A DNA stretch of 64,000 nucleotides from Rossellomorea marisflavi (GCF_009806575.1 NZ_CP047095.1:1096001-1160000), one strand, 5' to 3'; shown: positions 40,602-49,819, counted from the stretch's first letter. Translations and numbers: made by a program. The notes: generated from the sequence alone by a model not told the origin.

Positions 40602-40778
40602 GTGGACTGGAAAAAATACTTTATACTACTGCCGCCCTTCCTGATTTTCACCATCCTTGTCTTCCTTTTCATCCCGTATCATCAGCTCCTGTTTGCGAGT
40701 CTCATCATCATCTTCTTTTGGATCCTTTATTACATATGGGTAGCCGTGGATAAAGCAAGAAAAGAAAAATCCGAATAG
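40602..40778 (+). CDS. Small two-helix membrane protein
   Basis: A 58-residue protein with two hydrophobic segments (YFILLPPFLIFTILVFLFIP and LLFASLIIIFFWILYYIWVA) and a basic C-terminal tail (DKARKEKSE). GTG 40602 is chosen because GAGGAGG at 40587-40593 lies eight bases upstream; the GTG at 40581 has no such site. No family is recognised. It has its own terminator. Confidence 0.6.
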   Translation: MDWKKYFILLPPFLIFTILVFLFIPYHQLLFASLIIIFFWILYYIWVAVDKARKEKSE

Positions 40779-40792
40779 TGGATACAAATTGT

Positions 40793-40823
40793 GGTGCACG
40801 CCTTGACTTGGGTGCACCTTTTT
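40793..40823 (+). terminator. Rho-independent terminator
   Basis: GGTGCA (40793-40798) pairs with TGCACC (40813-40818), followed by TTTTT. Confidence 0.75.
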
Positions 40824-40842
40824 CTTATGATGAACATATCAT

Positions 40843-40862
40843 ATATGAACACATTGTCATAT
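40843..40862. promoter_or_regulatory. ArsR/SmtB-type operator
   Basis: ATATGAACA (40843-40851) and TGTCATAT (40855-40862) form an imperfect inverted repeat of the kind bound by SmtB/CadC-type sensors (TATATGAACA-like half sites). It lies 26 bases before the regulator's ATG, and an extra partial copy lies at 40829-40841. Confidence 0.7.
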
Positions 40863-40887
40863 ACTCAAATAGGATAGGAGTTTGAAA

Positions 40888-41244
40888 ATGGGAAAGAACA
40901 AGAATGAAGCGATCGAACCAGAAAAAATAGAAGAAAGTCATCTCTGCACATGTGATGCCATCGATGAAGAAACCCTCTTCATGGTCACACAGACGTTCAA
41001 GGCCTTATCGGAGCCGACCCGGGTGAGGATCCTTCATTTGTTGGCGCAAAAAGAGCATTCCGTCAATGAAATCGCCGAGAAGCTTTCACTCCTGCAGACG
41101 ACGGTTTCACATCAGCTCAGGTTCCTGAAGAACCTCCGTCTCGTCAAGTATCGCCGTCAGGGAACGACCCTATTTTATTCAGCGGATGACGATCATGTGA
41201 TGAATCTTTTGCAGCAAACGATCCACCACGCACGGCACCATTAA
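40888..41244 (+). CDS. ArsR/SmtB family metal-sensing repressor
   Basis: A 118-residue winged-helix repressor. It has a cysteine pair near the N-terminus (HLCTCD), the helix-turn-helix [20 protein letters not shown], and a C-terminal alpha5 site with Asp and several His ([19 protein letters not shown]), as in SmtB/CzrA-type zinc or cobalt sensors; the extra cysteines recall CadC-type cadmium/lead sensing. It should repress itself and the following P-ATPase until metal binds. ATG 40888 follows ATAGGAG. Confidence 0.9.
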   Translation: MGKNKNEAIEPEKIEESHLCTCDAIDEETLFMVTQTFKALSEPTRVRILHLLAQKEHSVNEIAEKLSLLQTTVSHQLRFLKNLRLVKYRRQGTTLFYSADDDHVMNLLQQTIHHARHH

Positions 41245-41262
41245 CGACTGGGGGAACACATA

Positions 41263-43347
41263 ATGAAAGAATACAAACTCCAGGGTCTATCCTGCAGTAA
41301 CTGCGCGCGGGAAATGGAAGAGGAGATCAATAAGCTTGATAACGGGGAAGGATCCAGGATCCTTTACAACAGCAGCAAGATGGTGCTCGCCGACGGGGTC
41401 GACATGGGACGTGTGGAGAAGATTTTGCACGCGGATGGAGCAGCAATCCAGAAGGATGATCATGACCACGGGGCTCACGGCCATGATCATTCCCACACAA
41501 GCAGCAGCCGGATGAAGATGCTCCTTGGTGTATCAGCGGTCATTTTCCTCCTGGCGATTTTCGTTGACTCGGTGATCAATCATCCAGCATCGATTGCCCT
41601 GTATCTTTCCGCCGCCGCCATCAGCGGATATCCCACGTTCCTCAAGGGAGCAAAGAACCTGTTCCGCCTGAAGTTCAACATCGATACGCTCATGACCATC
41701 GCCCTCATCGGGGCCTTCTCCATCGGTGAATGGAAGGAAGGTACGCTTGTGGCGATCCTGTTCGGCGTCAATGAGCTCCTCGAAGGCATGGGCATGGAGA
41801 AAGCGCGCCGCTCCATGGAAGAGCTGCTGAAAGTCGCACCGAAGGAAGCCATCCTGTTGAAAGACGGGGAAGAGAGCGTCGTACCGATCGCAAGCCTCAA
41901 GGTGGGGGACATCGTCCTCGTGAAGTCGGGACAGAAGATCCCGTCCGACGGGATTGTGGAATCGGGCAAAAGCTCCGTGAACGAAGCCGCCATCACCGGG
42001 GAAGCGATGCCGGTTGAAAAACAACCGGGAGAAGCCGTATTCGGTGGCAGCATCAACAACGAAGGGGTCCTGAAGGTATCCATCCAGAAGGAATACCATG
42101 ATTCATCCCTCGCCAAGATCCTCCATCTGGTGGAAGAGGCACAGGAGACGAAGACCCCGACGGAGCAGTTCATCAACACGTTTGCCAAGTATTACACCCC
42201 GCTCATCATGATCATTGCGGCCTTGGTCATCGTCATCCCACCCCTGTTCCTGAACGGGGAGTGGGGAGAGTGGTTCTACCAAGGGCTTGCCGTCCTCATC
42301 GTCGGCTGTCCGTGCGCCTTGATCCTGTCGTCTCCCATTGCCATCGTCTCAGGGATCGCCCGCAACGCGAAGAACGGGATCCTCGTCAAAGGCGGGGTGT
42401 TCCTCGAGCAGCTCGGGAAAATCGACACCATTGCCTTCGATAAGACCGGCACGCTCACAAAAGGGGAACCCCATGTGGAGCAGGTGAAGATCTACGACGA
42501 CCGCTTCTTCACCATCGCCGGGTCCATCGAGAAATCCTCTTCCCATCCCATCGCCAAAGCCGTCATGGAGCGACTGGCGAGAGAGGACCTCACCTTCATC
42601 GAACCCGACGAGATCAACACGATCACCGGGCAAGGGGTCTCGGCCATCCTGAACGGCCGGACATACAAGGTAGGGAATGAAAACAGCATCTCCTTTGGAC
42701 TATCAGACGAGATGAACGGTGAAATCCAACGGCTCAAGCGGGAAGGCTACACCCTGGTCATCGTCTCCGATGAAGAGCAGGTCCTCGGCCTCTTCGGAAT
42801 TACCGATGAGATCCGGGAAGAGAGCCATGACATCATCGAACGCCTCCACTCAGCAGGCATCAAGCGTACGGTCATGCTCACGGGCGACCACGACCGTACG
42901 GCCGAGAAAGTCGCGAGCAAAGTCGGACTGACCGACTATTATGCGAGCCTGCTGCCAGACGAAAAGGTCGCCAAGGTCAAAGAGCTCACCAGGACCGGCC
43001 GCGTGGCCATGGTGGGCGACGGCATCAACGACGCCCCGGCCCTCGCCACGGCCGACCTCGGGATCGCCATGGGGAAAGGGACCGACAGCGCCATCGAGAC
43101 CGCCGACCTCGTCCTCATGCAGGACCATCTCGGCAAGCTCCCATCGGCTATCAGGATCGCCAAACGGGTGAACCGCATCATCAAAATCAACATCACCCTC
43201 GCCCTGGGACTCAAGCTCATCGCCCTGCTCCTCACGATCCCGGGTCTGCTGACGCTCTGGATCGCCATCCTGTCTGACATGGGTGCCACGATCCTCGTCA
43301 CGCTCATCAGTCTGACGGTCATGCTTGGGGAAAAGAAACAGGGTTGA
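41263..43347 (+). CDS. Zn/Cd/Co-type heavy metal P-type ATPase
   Basis: A 694-residue P1B-type exporter of the CadA/ZntA group. An N-terminal metal domain carries SCSNC (C11, C14) and is followed by a His-rich linker (HDHGAHGHDHSH). The membrane part has the CPC motif C349-P-C351; the phosphorylation site is D393 in DKTGTLTKG, and GDGINDAP is present. The signature fits Zn, Cd, Pb or Co export rather than copper. It lies 18 bases after its likely repressor and ends in a strong terminator. Confidence 0.9.
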   Translation: MKEYKLQGLSCSNCAREMEEEINKLDNGEGSRILYNSSKMVLADGVDMGRVEKILHADGAAIQKDDHDHGAHGHDHSHTSSSRMKMLLGVSAVIFLLAIFVDSVINHPASIALYLSAAAISGYPTFLKGAKNLFRLKFNIDTLMTIALIGAFSIGEWKEGTLVAILFGVNELLEGMGMEKARRSMEELLKVAPKEAILLKDGEESVVPIASLKVGDIVLVKSGQKIPSDGIVESGKSSVNEAAITGEAMPVEKQPGEAVFGGSINNEGVLKVSIQKEYHDSSLAKILHLVEEAQETKTPTEQFINTFAKYYTPLIMIIAALVIVIPPLFLNGEWGEWFYQGLAVLIVGCPCALILSSPIAIVSGIARNAKNGILVKGGVFLEQLGKIDTIAFDKTGTLTKGEPHVEQVKIYDDRFFTIAGSIEKSSSHPIAKAVMERLAREDLTFIEPDEINTITGQGVSAILNGRTYKVGNENSISFGLSDEMNGEIQRLKREGYTLVIVSDEEQVLGLFGITDEIREESHDIIERLHSAGIKRTVMLTGDHDRTAEKVASKVGLTDYYASLLPDEKVAKVKELTRTGRVAMVGDGINDAPALATADLGIAMGKGTDSAIETADLVLMQDHLGKLPSAIRIAKRVNRIIKINITLALGLKLIALLLTIPGLLTLWIAILSDMGATILVTLISLTVMLGEKKQG

Positions 43348-43353
43348 TAGGAG

Positions 43354-43387
43354 AAAGCAGGCCAACCGCGGCCTGCTTCTTTTTTTT
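43354..43387 (+). terminator. Rho-independent terminator
   Basis: AGCAGGCC (43356-43363) pairs with GGCCTGCT (43370-43377), followed by a run of eight T. Confidence 0.9.
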
Positions 43388-43445
43388 GCGATGGCATGAG
43401 AGGGGAGTCGGTCATAAGGAGTGGAAGTAGAGGATAAACGGAAGA

Positions 43446-43595
43446 ACCCGGTCAATCCGCAAGCAAGTTGGAAAGAAGCCCGTGAAGTTGGTAATGGATT
43501 TTGTAGAGAATCAGAGAGTTGGTAATAGATTCTTCAAAGTCGGTAGAAAAAATCCGATTGTCGGTAAAAAAATTCAAAAAGCCGGTAATAAAGCA
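43446..43595. repeat. Degenerate 20-31 nt tandem-like repeat
   Basis: In a 390-base gene-free stretch, units beginning GGTAA- or GGTC-like and ending in (A)GT(T/C) recur: 43450, 43470, 43490, 43521, 43542 and 43563, then a partial unit at 43584. The last three full units are each 21 bases long, the first two 20, one 31. The words AGTTGGTAAT, AGTCGGTAGA, TGTCGGTAAA and GCCGGTAATA mark the starts. Neither a CRISPR nor a protein repeat. The rest of 43388-43740 shows nothing else. Confidence 0.6.
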
Positions 43596-43740
43596 GATCC
43601 GTGTTATCCAAAAGAAGACAATTTTTAATGAAATCAAAGGAAATCGGACAGCATGCGGCTAGTCCTCCAACGCCTCTCTAATAAAAATCCACCAAATTCT
43701 ACCGTATATGATACTCTAAAAATGGAAGGGAGGTCCAAAT

Positions 43741-44109
43741 ATGAACCCACGAACAGACCATGAAGATGAAATCGATATAAGAAAAACGAAGAACCTGACC
43801 GGGATCGGGTGCCTCCTTGCTGTCGTCCTCCCCATCCTCCTTCTCCCATTCATCATCGGATGGCTCTTTTTCAGGACCGGTGAAACCACCCTTGAAATCA
43901 GTTCGTCCCCCCATGACGTTCACACCATCGAGGTGGTGAAAGTGGACGAATTCCCCGATCCTGTCATCGATATCCGATACGGGGATCAGGTGATGACGAA
44001 AACCAAGATACCTGATGAGATCAAGATCCATTGGGAAAGTGATCAAAAAGCGACGGTCACCCTTATAAAAGGAGACCGGAAACAAACCATCCCTATTATA
44101 TTCGACTAA
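43741..44109 (+). CDS. Membrane-anchored protein of unknown function
   Basis: A 122-residue protein with a polar N-terminus (MNPRTDHEDEIDIRKTKN), one long hydrophobic segment (about residues 22-45) and a soluble beta-rich C-terminal part (LEISSSPHDVHTIEVVKVDE, DIRYGDQVMTKTKI). It is probably anchored in the membrane with the C-terminus outside. No family is assigned with confidence. GGGAGG precedes ATG 43741. A GNAT gene follows. Confidence 0.6.
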   Translation: MNPRTDHEDEIDIRKTKNLTGIGCLLAVVLPILLLPFIIGWLFFRTGETTLEISSSPHDVHTIEVVKVDEFPDPVIDIRYGDQVMTKTKIPDEIKIHWESDQKATVTLIKGDRKQTIPIIFD

Positions 44110-44123
44110 TAATCTAACACGAA

Positions 44124-44675
44124 ATGGACGTGACCGACTCGATGACCAGCCACTATACCATCCGCCAGGCGCAAATGAAAGATGCACCACGACTATCCAC
44201 CATCCGTCCCATTATCGATGGCGAGACTGAATTCATGGACCGGGAAAAGGGGGAGGCCTTCATCACGCCTGAAGGATTCCGCACGATCATCCAAACGGAT
44301 GAAGAAACGCCCAATCATCTTTTCCTCGTAGCGGAAACGGACGGTGAGATCGTAGGATTCTCCCGGTGCGAAGGAAGTCCACTGAAACGTTCCGCCCATA
44401 GAGTTGAATTCGGCGTCTGCCTTCTGAAGGCCCACTGGGGAAACGGCATCGGCCGCAAGCTCCTTGAACAGTCGCTGCAGTGGGCAGACGCCCAGCAGAT
44501 CAGAAAGGTCACCCTCTCCGTCCTCGCCGACAACCATAAAGCCATCAAGCTCTACGAACAGTACGGCTTTATAACCGAAGGCATCCTGGTGGACGACAAA
44601 CGGTTGAGCGATGGAACCTACCACGACACGCTGATCATGGGAAGGATCCAAACGTCACACCTGCCGCCAGGCTGA
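44124..44675 (+). CDS. GNAT acetyltransferase
   Basis: A 183-residue GNAT protein of the RimI/SpeG-like type. The acetyl-CoA loop is visible as CLLKAHWGNGIGRKLLEQSL and the closing NHKAIKLYEQYGF motif follows. The first codons are uncertain: ATG 44124 gives MDVTDSMTSHYTIRQAQ, and a second ATG at 44142 begins MTSHYTIRQ, the usual family start. No strong ribosome site separates them. It lies 14 bases after the previous gene and may share its transcript. Substrate unknown. Confidence 0.8.
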   Translation: MDVTDSMTSHYTIRQAQMKDAPRLSTIRPIIDGETEFMDREKGEAFITPEGFRTIIQTDEETPNHLFLVAETDGEIVGFSRCEGSPLKRSAHRVEFGVCLLKAHWGNGIGRKLLEQSLQWADAQQIRKVTLSVLADNHKAIKLYEQYGFITEGILVDDKRLSDGTYHDTLIMGRIQTSHLPPG

Positions 44676-44704
44676 AATGCCTGTTCACCCCCCCCATCTT
44701 CCTC

Positions 44705-44738
44705 ATTAAAAAGCGTGATCTGCCCACCGGTCACGCTC
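44705..44738 (-). terminator. Terminator-like hairpin facing left
   Basis: On the minus strand AGCGTGA (44737-44731) pairs with TCACGCT (44718-44712), followed by TTTTTAATG. No minus-strand gene lies to its right before 49.3 kb; it would therefore protect against antisense transcription. Confidence 0.55.
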
Positions 44739-44842
44739 AACCAAACAATCTACCCATTAGATATATTTGTAAAAGTTATAGGAAAACAATCCCGATTTTG
44801 CTATATTTGAAATAATCAGATAAAAAATAGGGGGATCTACAC

Positions 44843-45535
44843 ATGGACTTTTCCATCGTATGCAAAGGGTTGAGGAAGGAATTCCAGGGGGACGGCATCA
44901 AGACGCGCGCCCTGGACGAAGTGAATGCCACATTCAAGAAGGGCGAGTTTGTGTCCATCGTCGGGACATCGGGGTCGGGGAAATCAACCCTCCTGAGCAT
45001 ACTCGGTACATTGGACAGTCCCACTTCAGGGAGTATCCTCTATAACAACGAAGACATTAAAACGTATAACAAAAACGGGCTCGCCGACTTCAGGTTCAAT
45101 CATATCGGCTTCATCTTCCAGCAGTTTCATCTGCTTCCGACCCTTACATCACTGGAAAACGTCATGGCTCCCCTTTTCTCAAGGAATGTATCATATAACA
45201 AAAAAGAACGGGCAGAAGCCGTCCTCGAGCGGGTGGGGCTGAAGGATAAAATGAACTCCCTGCCGTCCCAGCTTTCAGGCGGGCAGCAGCAGAGGGTGGC
45301 GATCGCCAGGGCCATTGTGCATGAGCCCCACTGGCTCCTTGCCGATGAGCCGACAGGGAACCTTGATACGGAGACTGGGGATATCATATTTTCCCTTCTG
45401 ACCGAACTGAATCGCGAGAAGGGCTGCGGGGTGATATTCGTGACCCATGATCCGGCCCTTGCTGCCAAGGCAGACCGGATGATCGAGATGAAGGACGGGA
45501 AGATCCTGTCGGATAAGGAGCTGGCCCGGGTATGA
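44843..45535 (+). CDS. ABC transporter ATP-binding protein, MacB/LolD type
   Basis: A 230-residue ATPase subunit. Walker A is GTSGSGKST at residues 41-49, the signature is LSGGQQQRVAIARA, and Walker B is WLLADEPTGNLD. This is the MacB/LolD/FtsE-type subgroup that powers mechanotransmission rather than simple transport. Its stop overlaps the permease ATG (ATGA), so the pair is translated together. The operon probably starts at AT-rich sequence around 44.78-44.82 kb. Confidence 0.9.
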   Translation: MDFSIVCKGLRKEFQGDGIKTRALDEVNATFKKGEFVSIVGTSGSGKSTLLSILGTLDSPTSGSILYNNEDIKTYNKNGLADFRFNHIGFIFQQFHLLPTLTSLENVMAPLFSRNVSYNKKERAEAVLERVGLKDKMNSLPSQLSGGQQQRVAIARAIVHEPHWLLADEPTGNLDTETGDIIFSLLTELNREKGCGVIFVTHDPALAAKADRMIEMKDGKILSDKELARV

Positions 45536-48500
45536 TCAGATTCATATGGAATAACTGGTGGCGCAATAAAGGGCGCTTTATCCTGCTCCTCGTCGGGGCA
45601 CTCATCGTCAGCACGGGACTCAGCTACCTGGTCGGGGTCACCCAGTCAAACAACGGGACGATCGTCGAAGAGCTGCAGAACAGGTGGGAATCCTCGTATC
45701 ATATCGTCGTGCGCCCGCCTGATACGAGAAGTGTCACGGAGGAGTTGAATCTCCTCGAGCCCAACTATCAGAGTGGGCTCTCCGGTGGCATCACGATGGA
45801 ACAGTATGAAAAAATCAAAACGATGGAAGACATTGATGTCGCAGCCCCCATCGCCATGATCGGCTTCATGAACAATTCCATCGAGATGAATACATTGACC
45901 ATATCCGAGCCCGGAGTGTACCGCCTGAAGATCACCGATGAAACGGATACAGGTGCAGGCATCCGGAAAGATGGGGGCAATACGTACTTCACGGTAGGGA
46001 ACTGGCAACCGGAAGGTCTCGGGAAGGAGTACGGGGCTTCGCCCTTCATGGGCGAACAGTCCCTCGAGATGGGTTCTGAAGTCATGATCGCCGGGGTGGA
46101 CCCGGAAGCGGAAAGCGCCCTTGTCGGACTTGATCAGTCTGTCCTTGATGAAGCAGGGAGCCGATATTTTAAACCGGACGATCAAGCCGAAGTGGTGGAG
46201 TATGAAGATGAAGACTTCACCCAGACCAGGATACCCGTCCTCCTCAGCAACCGGGAGTACGTAGAGAGCAAGGTCACCTATACGCTCATGAAACTTGATC
46301 TTCCGTTTTCTACTGAGGAACAGGCAAAAACGATGGAGAAGGTGAAGGAGAACGGAGGGCAAGACTACCTGGAGAAACAGTCGGGTGAAGAGGTAAAGTC
46401 CTACACCTTCACAACCGAGGAGGCCCATAAAAAAATCCTCGATCAGGCGATGCATCCTGATCCCGAATTGAGTACCACCAAGGAGAATTTCATCGCCTTT
46501 CAAGCAACCCCGGTCAACTACCGCCCGGTAAGCAGTCCGTTTTCCGAGCGATGGCCGTTTGCCTATGAGGTGGAGCCTTACGAGATCCCTGAAGGGGTAC
46601 CCCTCGCTGAAACCGACGCCTATCGTCCCGTCAAGATGTTCGGGGATGGGAGTTTCAACGATTGGAAGCGGGTGAAGATCGATGTCAAAGGAATCTTTGA
46701 CCCTGCGAAGCTCAACATCTCAAAGGATCCGTTGACAGAGCTTCCCATGGAAACCTACTTCCCTTCGAAGTCGAATCTCGTGCTCGATCAAAACGGTGAG
46801 CCTGTGAACCCTCCTCAGGAAATGAAGCCCCTGAACAATCCGTATGGGTTCCTGACAAAGCCGCCGATGATGCTGACGACCCTTGATGCCGCAGCGGAAT
46901 TGATGGGAGAGAAGCCGATTTCGTCGATCCGGATCAAGGTCGCAGGCGTGGAAGCCATGACCGATGAAAGTGAAAAGACACTTCAGGAAGTCGCCAAGCG
47001 GATCGAGGACGAAACCGGACTCATCACCGATATCACCCTCGGGTCATCGCCTCAGCCGGCCCTGACCCATATCCCGGGCATCAAGGGAGAAGAGTCCATC
47101 GGCTGGGTGGAACAGCCGTGGATCAAAATCGGTTCATCCATGACGATCTTCAAGGAAGCAAAAGTGGGCTTGAGCGGGGTGATCGCAAGCGTCATCCTGG
47201 TGGCCATCATCTACGTGTTCTCATCGAACCTCATCATGATGTACACGAGGAAGAAGGAGTTCGCCGTCCTATTATCCATCGGTTGGAGACCGGTCCAGCT
47301 GTCGCGGATGCTCTTCACGGAAGCCCTGATCCTCGGGACCTTCGTGTCGGTGGTGAGCTGGATCATCCTCGGATACTTCACCGTCACCTCCACGGTGGAG
47401 ACGTCGCCGTTCAGATTCCTTCTCATGGGGCTGTTCGGCATCCTGATCTATCTGCTCGGAACGATGATCCCTGCGTATCTTGTCGGGAAGATCAAACCGT
47501 ATGAATCCATGAAGGCAGGAGAGATCTCCCATATCGGCAGGAGGCTGATCCCATCCGCTGCGATCTGGTCCATGAGCCTGAACTCCTTCCTGTCGAGATG
47601 GAAGCGGAGCTGCCTGTCAGTGGTCTCCATTGCCCTTCCGACCAGCCTGTTCGTGGTGTTCCTCTTCATCACCTACCGGTTGAAGGGGGTCATGTTCGCG
47701 ACCTGGCTCGGGGAGTACGTCGCCATGGAAGTAAGCTCGATGCATTACATCGCCATGGGCGTCGCCTTATTGATTGCCATCCTCACCACAACGGAAATCA
47801 TGTGGCAAAACATTTCGGAGCGTCAGCCCGAAATCGCCCTGCTGAAATCCATCGGGTGGAAGAATCGTTCCATCCGCTCCCTGGTTCTCTATGAAGGGGC
47901 ATTCAGCGGACTGTTCGCCGGCATCATCGGCATCTTCATCGCCTTTGTATTTGTTTGGAAAATCTACGGGGAACCGCCTCTGGAGCATGCGCCATTTTTT
48001 GCCCTGGCCATTGTCATCCCGATCCTGACGGGGATGGCGGGAGCGCTTTTCCCCGCACACAAAGCGGTGAAAGTCCAGCCTTATCAAGCGCTTGGCGGCA
48101 CAGCGGAGCATTCGGGGAAAACGGAGAAGCGGGTGAAGGTCACCTTGGGTGTGGCGACTGCAATCCTCTTCATCGGCCTTGTCACCATCTTATCTCAAGC
48201 GATCCCTGACTCGAAACCGGCTGTCACCACCGCTGATACCAAGGATGTGAAGGGGACGGATGGAGCAATCCAAACATCCACCGCCCCTTCAAAAGACGAA
48301 ACAAAATCGGATGCTAAACCTGAAGCCAAACCGGAAGGCGAAGAGGTGGCCTTGGACCGCGAATTCTGGAAAGTAATCGAATTCGAAAAGCCGTGGAACG
48401 CCGATCCCCTTCAGTATACGTTCAGGCTGGATGAACCTAAGAAAGCCAAGGCAAACACGAAATCCATCGTCATCAAAGCACGGATCCAGAACCTGACGAC

Positions 48501-48753
48501 GGAAGATGAGTGGGATGACTATAAGATCACCGGACAGTTCTTAAAGGATCAGGATGGGAAAGAATACCAGCCTGTCGACACCGAGGTCATTTCCCGCAAG
48601 AACTGGAACGGGATCCGGATGAAGCCGGGAGGGGAAGCGATTGTTTCCCTAGCGTTCGAAGTACCGAAAAACAAGGAAAACTTCAATTTCATTCTGTCCC
48701 GTGTCTCCCAGCCTGGGGATGTCGTGATCAAGCACATAGACAAGGGACTCTGA
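45532..48753 (+). CDS. Large FtsX/MacB-like ABC permease with C-terminal extension
   Basis: A 1073-residue membrane protein. Residues about 15-35 are the first helix, then a long extracellular domain (about 50-540), two FtsX blocks with three and four helices (near 545-670 and 710-860), and after a low-complexity linker (APSKDETKSDAKPEAKPEGEE) a C-terminal beta-rich domain from about 940. That last part resembles DUF4352-like immunoglobulin-fold modules of lipoproteins. MacB-type permeases move peptides or act as mechanotransducers with an ATPase. Substrate unknown. Confidence 0.85.
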   Translation: MIRFIWNNWWRNKGRFILLLVGALIVSTGLSYLVGVTQSNNGTIVEELQNRWESSYHIVVRPPDTRSVTEELNLLEPNYQSGLSGGITMEQYEKIKTMEDIDVAAPIAMIGFMNNSIEMNTLTISEPGVYRLKITDETDTGAGIRKDGGNTYFTVGNWQPEGLGKEYGASPFMGEQSLEMGSEVMIAGVDPEAESALVGLDQSVLDEAGSRYFKPDDQAEVVEYEDEDFTQTRIPVLLSNREYVESKVTYTLMKLDLPFSTEEQAKTMEKVKENGGQDYLEKQSGEEVKSYTFTTEEAHKKILDQAMHPDPELSTTKENFIAFQATPVNYRPVSSPFSERWPFAYEVEPYEIPEGVPLAETDAYRPVKMFGDGSFNDWKRVKIDVKGIFDPAKLNISKDPLTELPMETYFPSKSNLVLDQNGEPVNPPQEMKPLNNPYGFLTKPPMMLTTLDAAAELMGEKPISSIRIKVAGVEAMTDESEKTLQEVAKRIEDETGLITDITLGSSPQPALTHIPGIKGEESIGWVEQPWIKIGSSMTIFKEAKVGLSGVIASVILVAIIYVFSSNLIMMYTRKKEFAVLLSIGWRPVQLSRMLFTEALILGTFVSVVSWIILGYFTVTSTVETSPFRFLLMGLFGILIYLLGTMIPAYLVGKIKPYESMKAGEISHIGRRLIPSAAIWSMSLNSFLSRWKRSCLSVVSIALPTSLFVVFLFITYRLKGVMFATWLGEYVAMEVSSMHYIAMGVALLIAILTTTEIMWQNISERQPEIALLKSIGWKNRSIRSLVLYEGAFSGLFAGIIGIFIAFVFVWKIYGEPPLEHAPFFALAIVIPILTGMAGALFPAHKAVKVQPYQALGGTAEHSGKTEKRVKVTLGVATAILFIGLVTILSQAIPDSKPAVTTADTKDVKGTDGAIQTSTAPSKDETKSDAKPEAKPEGEEVALDREFWKVIEFEKPWNADPLQYTFRLDEPKKAKANTKSIVIKARIQNLTTEDEWDDYKITGQFLKDQDGKEYQPVDTEVISRKNWNGIRMKPGGEAIVSLAFEVPKNKENFNFILSRVSQPGDVVIKHIDKGL

Positions 48754-48772
48754 CGACAGAAAGGATCCGGCC

Positions 48773-49204
48773 ATGAAACGATATAATCTGATTGTCATCT
48801 TTAATGAAGCGATGGATAGGGTCCTTCTGTGCAGGAGGAGGAAGGATCCGTATCAAGGATTGAGCAACTTCATCGGAGGGAAGATCGAAGAGGGTGAATC
48901 AGGTCAGGCTGCCGCCTACAGGGAAATGGAGGAGGAATCGGGCCTCACGGGGGAAGATGTCTCCCTGTTCCACCTCATGGACTTGACCTATCATCTCTCG
49001 GGATTCGACCTGGAAGTCTACGCGGGGAGATGCATGCGTGACGTCGACGTGCACGGAGAAGAAAATGAACTCTATTGGTCTCCACTGGATGTCGACTTCA
49101 CCGATCAGACGCACTATGCAGGAGAAGGGAGCCTGGGGCATATCCTTGCCCACGCTGCCCTTTACAAGTCTCTCTTTTTTCAGGAAACCATGGAAGTGAA
49201 GTGA
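48773..49204 (+). CDS. Nudix hydrolase
   Basis: A 143-residue Nudix protein. The box spans about residues 35-57, with GGKIEEGE, then REMEEESGL. The N-terminal KRYNLIVIFNEAMDRVLLC strand is typical of MutT-like enzymes. It hydrolyses a nucleoside diphosphate derivative, identity unknown. It lies 19 bases after the permease with no terminator between, so it may be co-transcribed with the exporter, though a functional link is not evident. Confidence 0.85.
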   Translation: MKRYNLIVIFNEAMDRVLLCRRRKDPYQGLSNFIGGKIEEGESGQAAAYREMEEESGLTGEDVSLFHLMDLTYHLSGFDLEVYAGRCMRDVDVHGEENELYWSPLDVDFTDQTHYAGEGSLGHILAHAALYKSLFFQETMEVK

Positions 49205-49216
49205 TGGTTTCACAAG

Positions 49217-49260
49217 ACGCCCGGCAGCAAGGGACCCAGATGCTGCCGGGCGTTTATTTC
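49217..49260 (+). terminator. Rho-independent terminator
   Basis: ACGCCCGGCAGC (49217-49228) pairs with GCTGCCGGGCGT (49242-49253), followed by TTATTTC. Confidence 0.85.
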
Positions 49261-49297
49261 TGTTTGATCCGGCTCCGCTCTCTCATTACACAGAAAA

Positions 49298-49819
49298 CTA
49301 GATTCTCAGGAACAATCCGGGATAGTCCACCACCAGCCCTTCCCTGTCTACAAAGATGCTGGATTCATAGGTGGGGCTTTGATAACGGAATTCCCTGATA
49401 CCGTTTGAATCCCGGAGAAGGGTGTAGTGCTGGGTGACCTTCCGGAATGTGAGATCTGGCACTGAAAGATAGACGACGTCCATGCTCACGGTTCGGCCCT
49501 GCACCCACTCCATTCGGTTGATGGGGAGGGAGTTGGTGAAAGGGGTGCAGGAGATGTCGATATCGATGGCTCCGGTCAGCTCCTCGATGGGCCCGTGTTC
49601 CCTGTCGAACCAGCTTCCAGATCCGTCGGCATGAAGGGTCAAGGACCGGTCACCGATGCGGAGAGAACCTTTCCTGAACGTCCAGGATCGATCCAGTTCA
49701 AGGCTGTAGTGGACTTCCTCTGCTGAATGATGCACCGTGCTCTGGATCGTGATGCACCCGTCCTTTTCAGCGAGGGAGAGTTCTTCCGTTTCTTCACGTT
49801 GATTTTTCCAGCGAATCAT
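49298..49819 (-). CDS. Putative glycolipid-binding protein
   Basis: A 173-residue beta-rich protein that I recognise as the putative glycolipid-binding domain family (PF06475, earlier DUF1089). Typical features are the starting MIRWKNQREETEELSL, the GSGSWFDREHGPI segment, IDIDISCTPFTNSLPI in the middle and a YPGLFLRI C-terminus. In Pseudomonas the family was suggested to bind glycolipids; its real function here is not known. ATG 49819 follows AGGAGG. It is divergent from a small membrane-protein gene. Confidence 0.75.
   Translation of the reverse strand: MIRWKNQREETEELSLAEKDGCITIQSTVHHSAEEVHYSLELDRSWTFRKGSLRIGDRSLTLHADGSGSWFDREHGPIEELTGAIDIDISCTPFTNSLPINRMEWVQGRTVSMDVVYLSVPDLTFRKVTQHYTLLRDSNGIREFRYQSPTYESSIFVDREGLVVDYPGLFLRI

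Noticed and set aside
42850-43455. A 201-codon minus-strand frame
   Set aside because: Antisense of the P-ATPase; low-complexity charged sequence and no recognisable domain.
43446-43595. CRISPR array
   Set aside because: Units are degenerate, there is no conserved palindromic repeat with unique spacers, and no cas genes are near.
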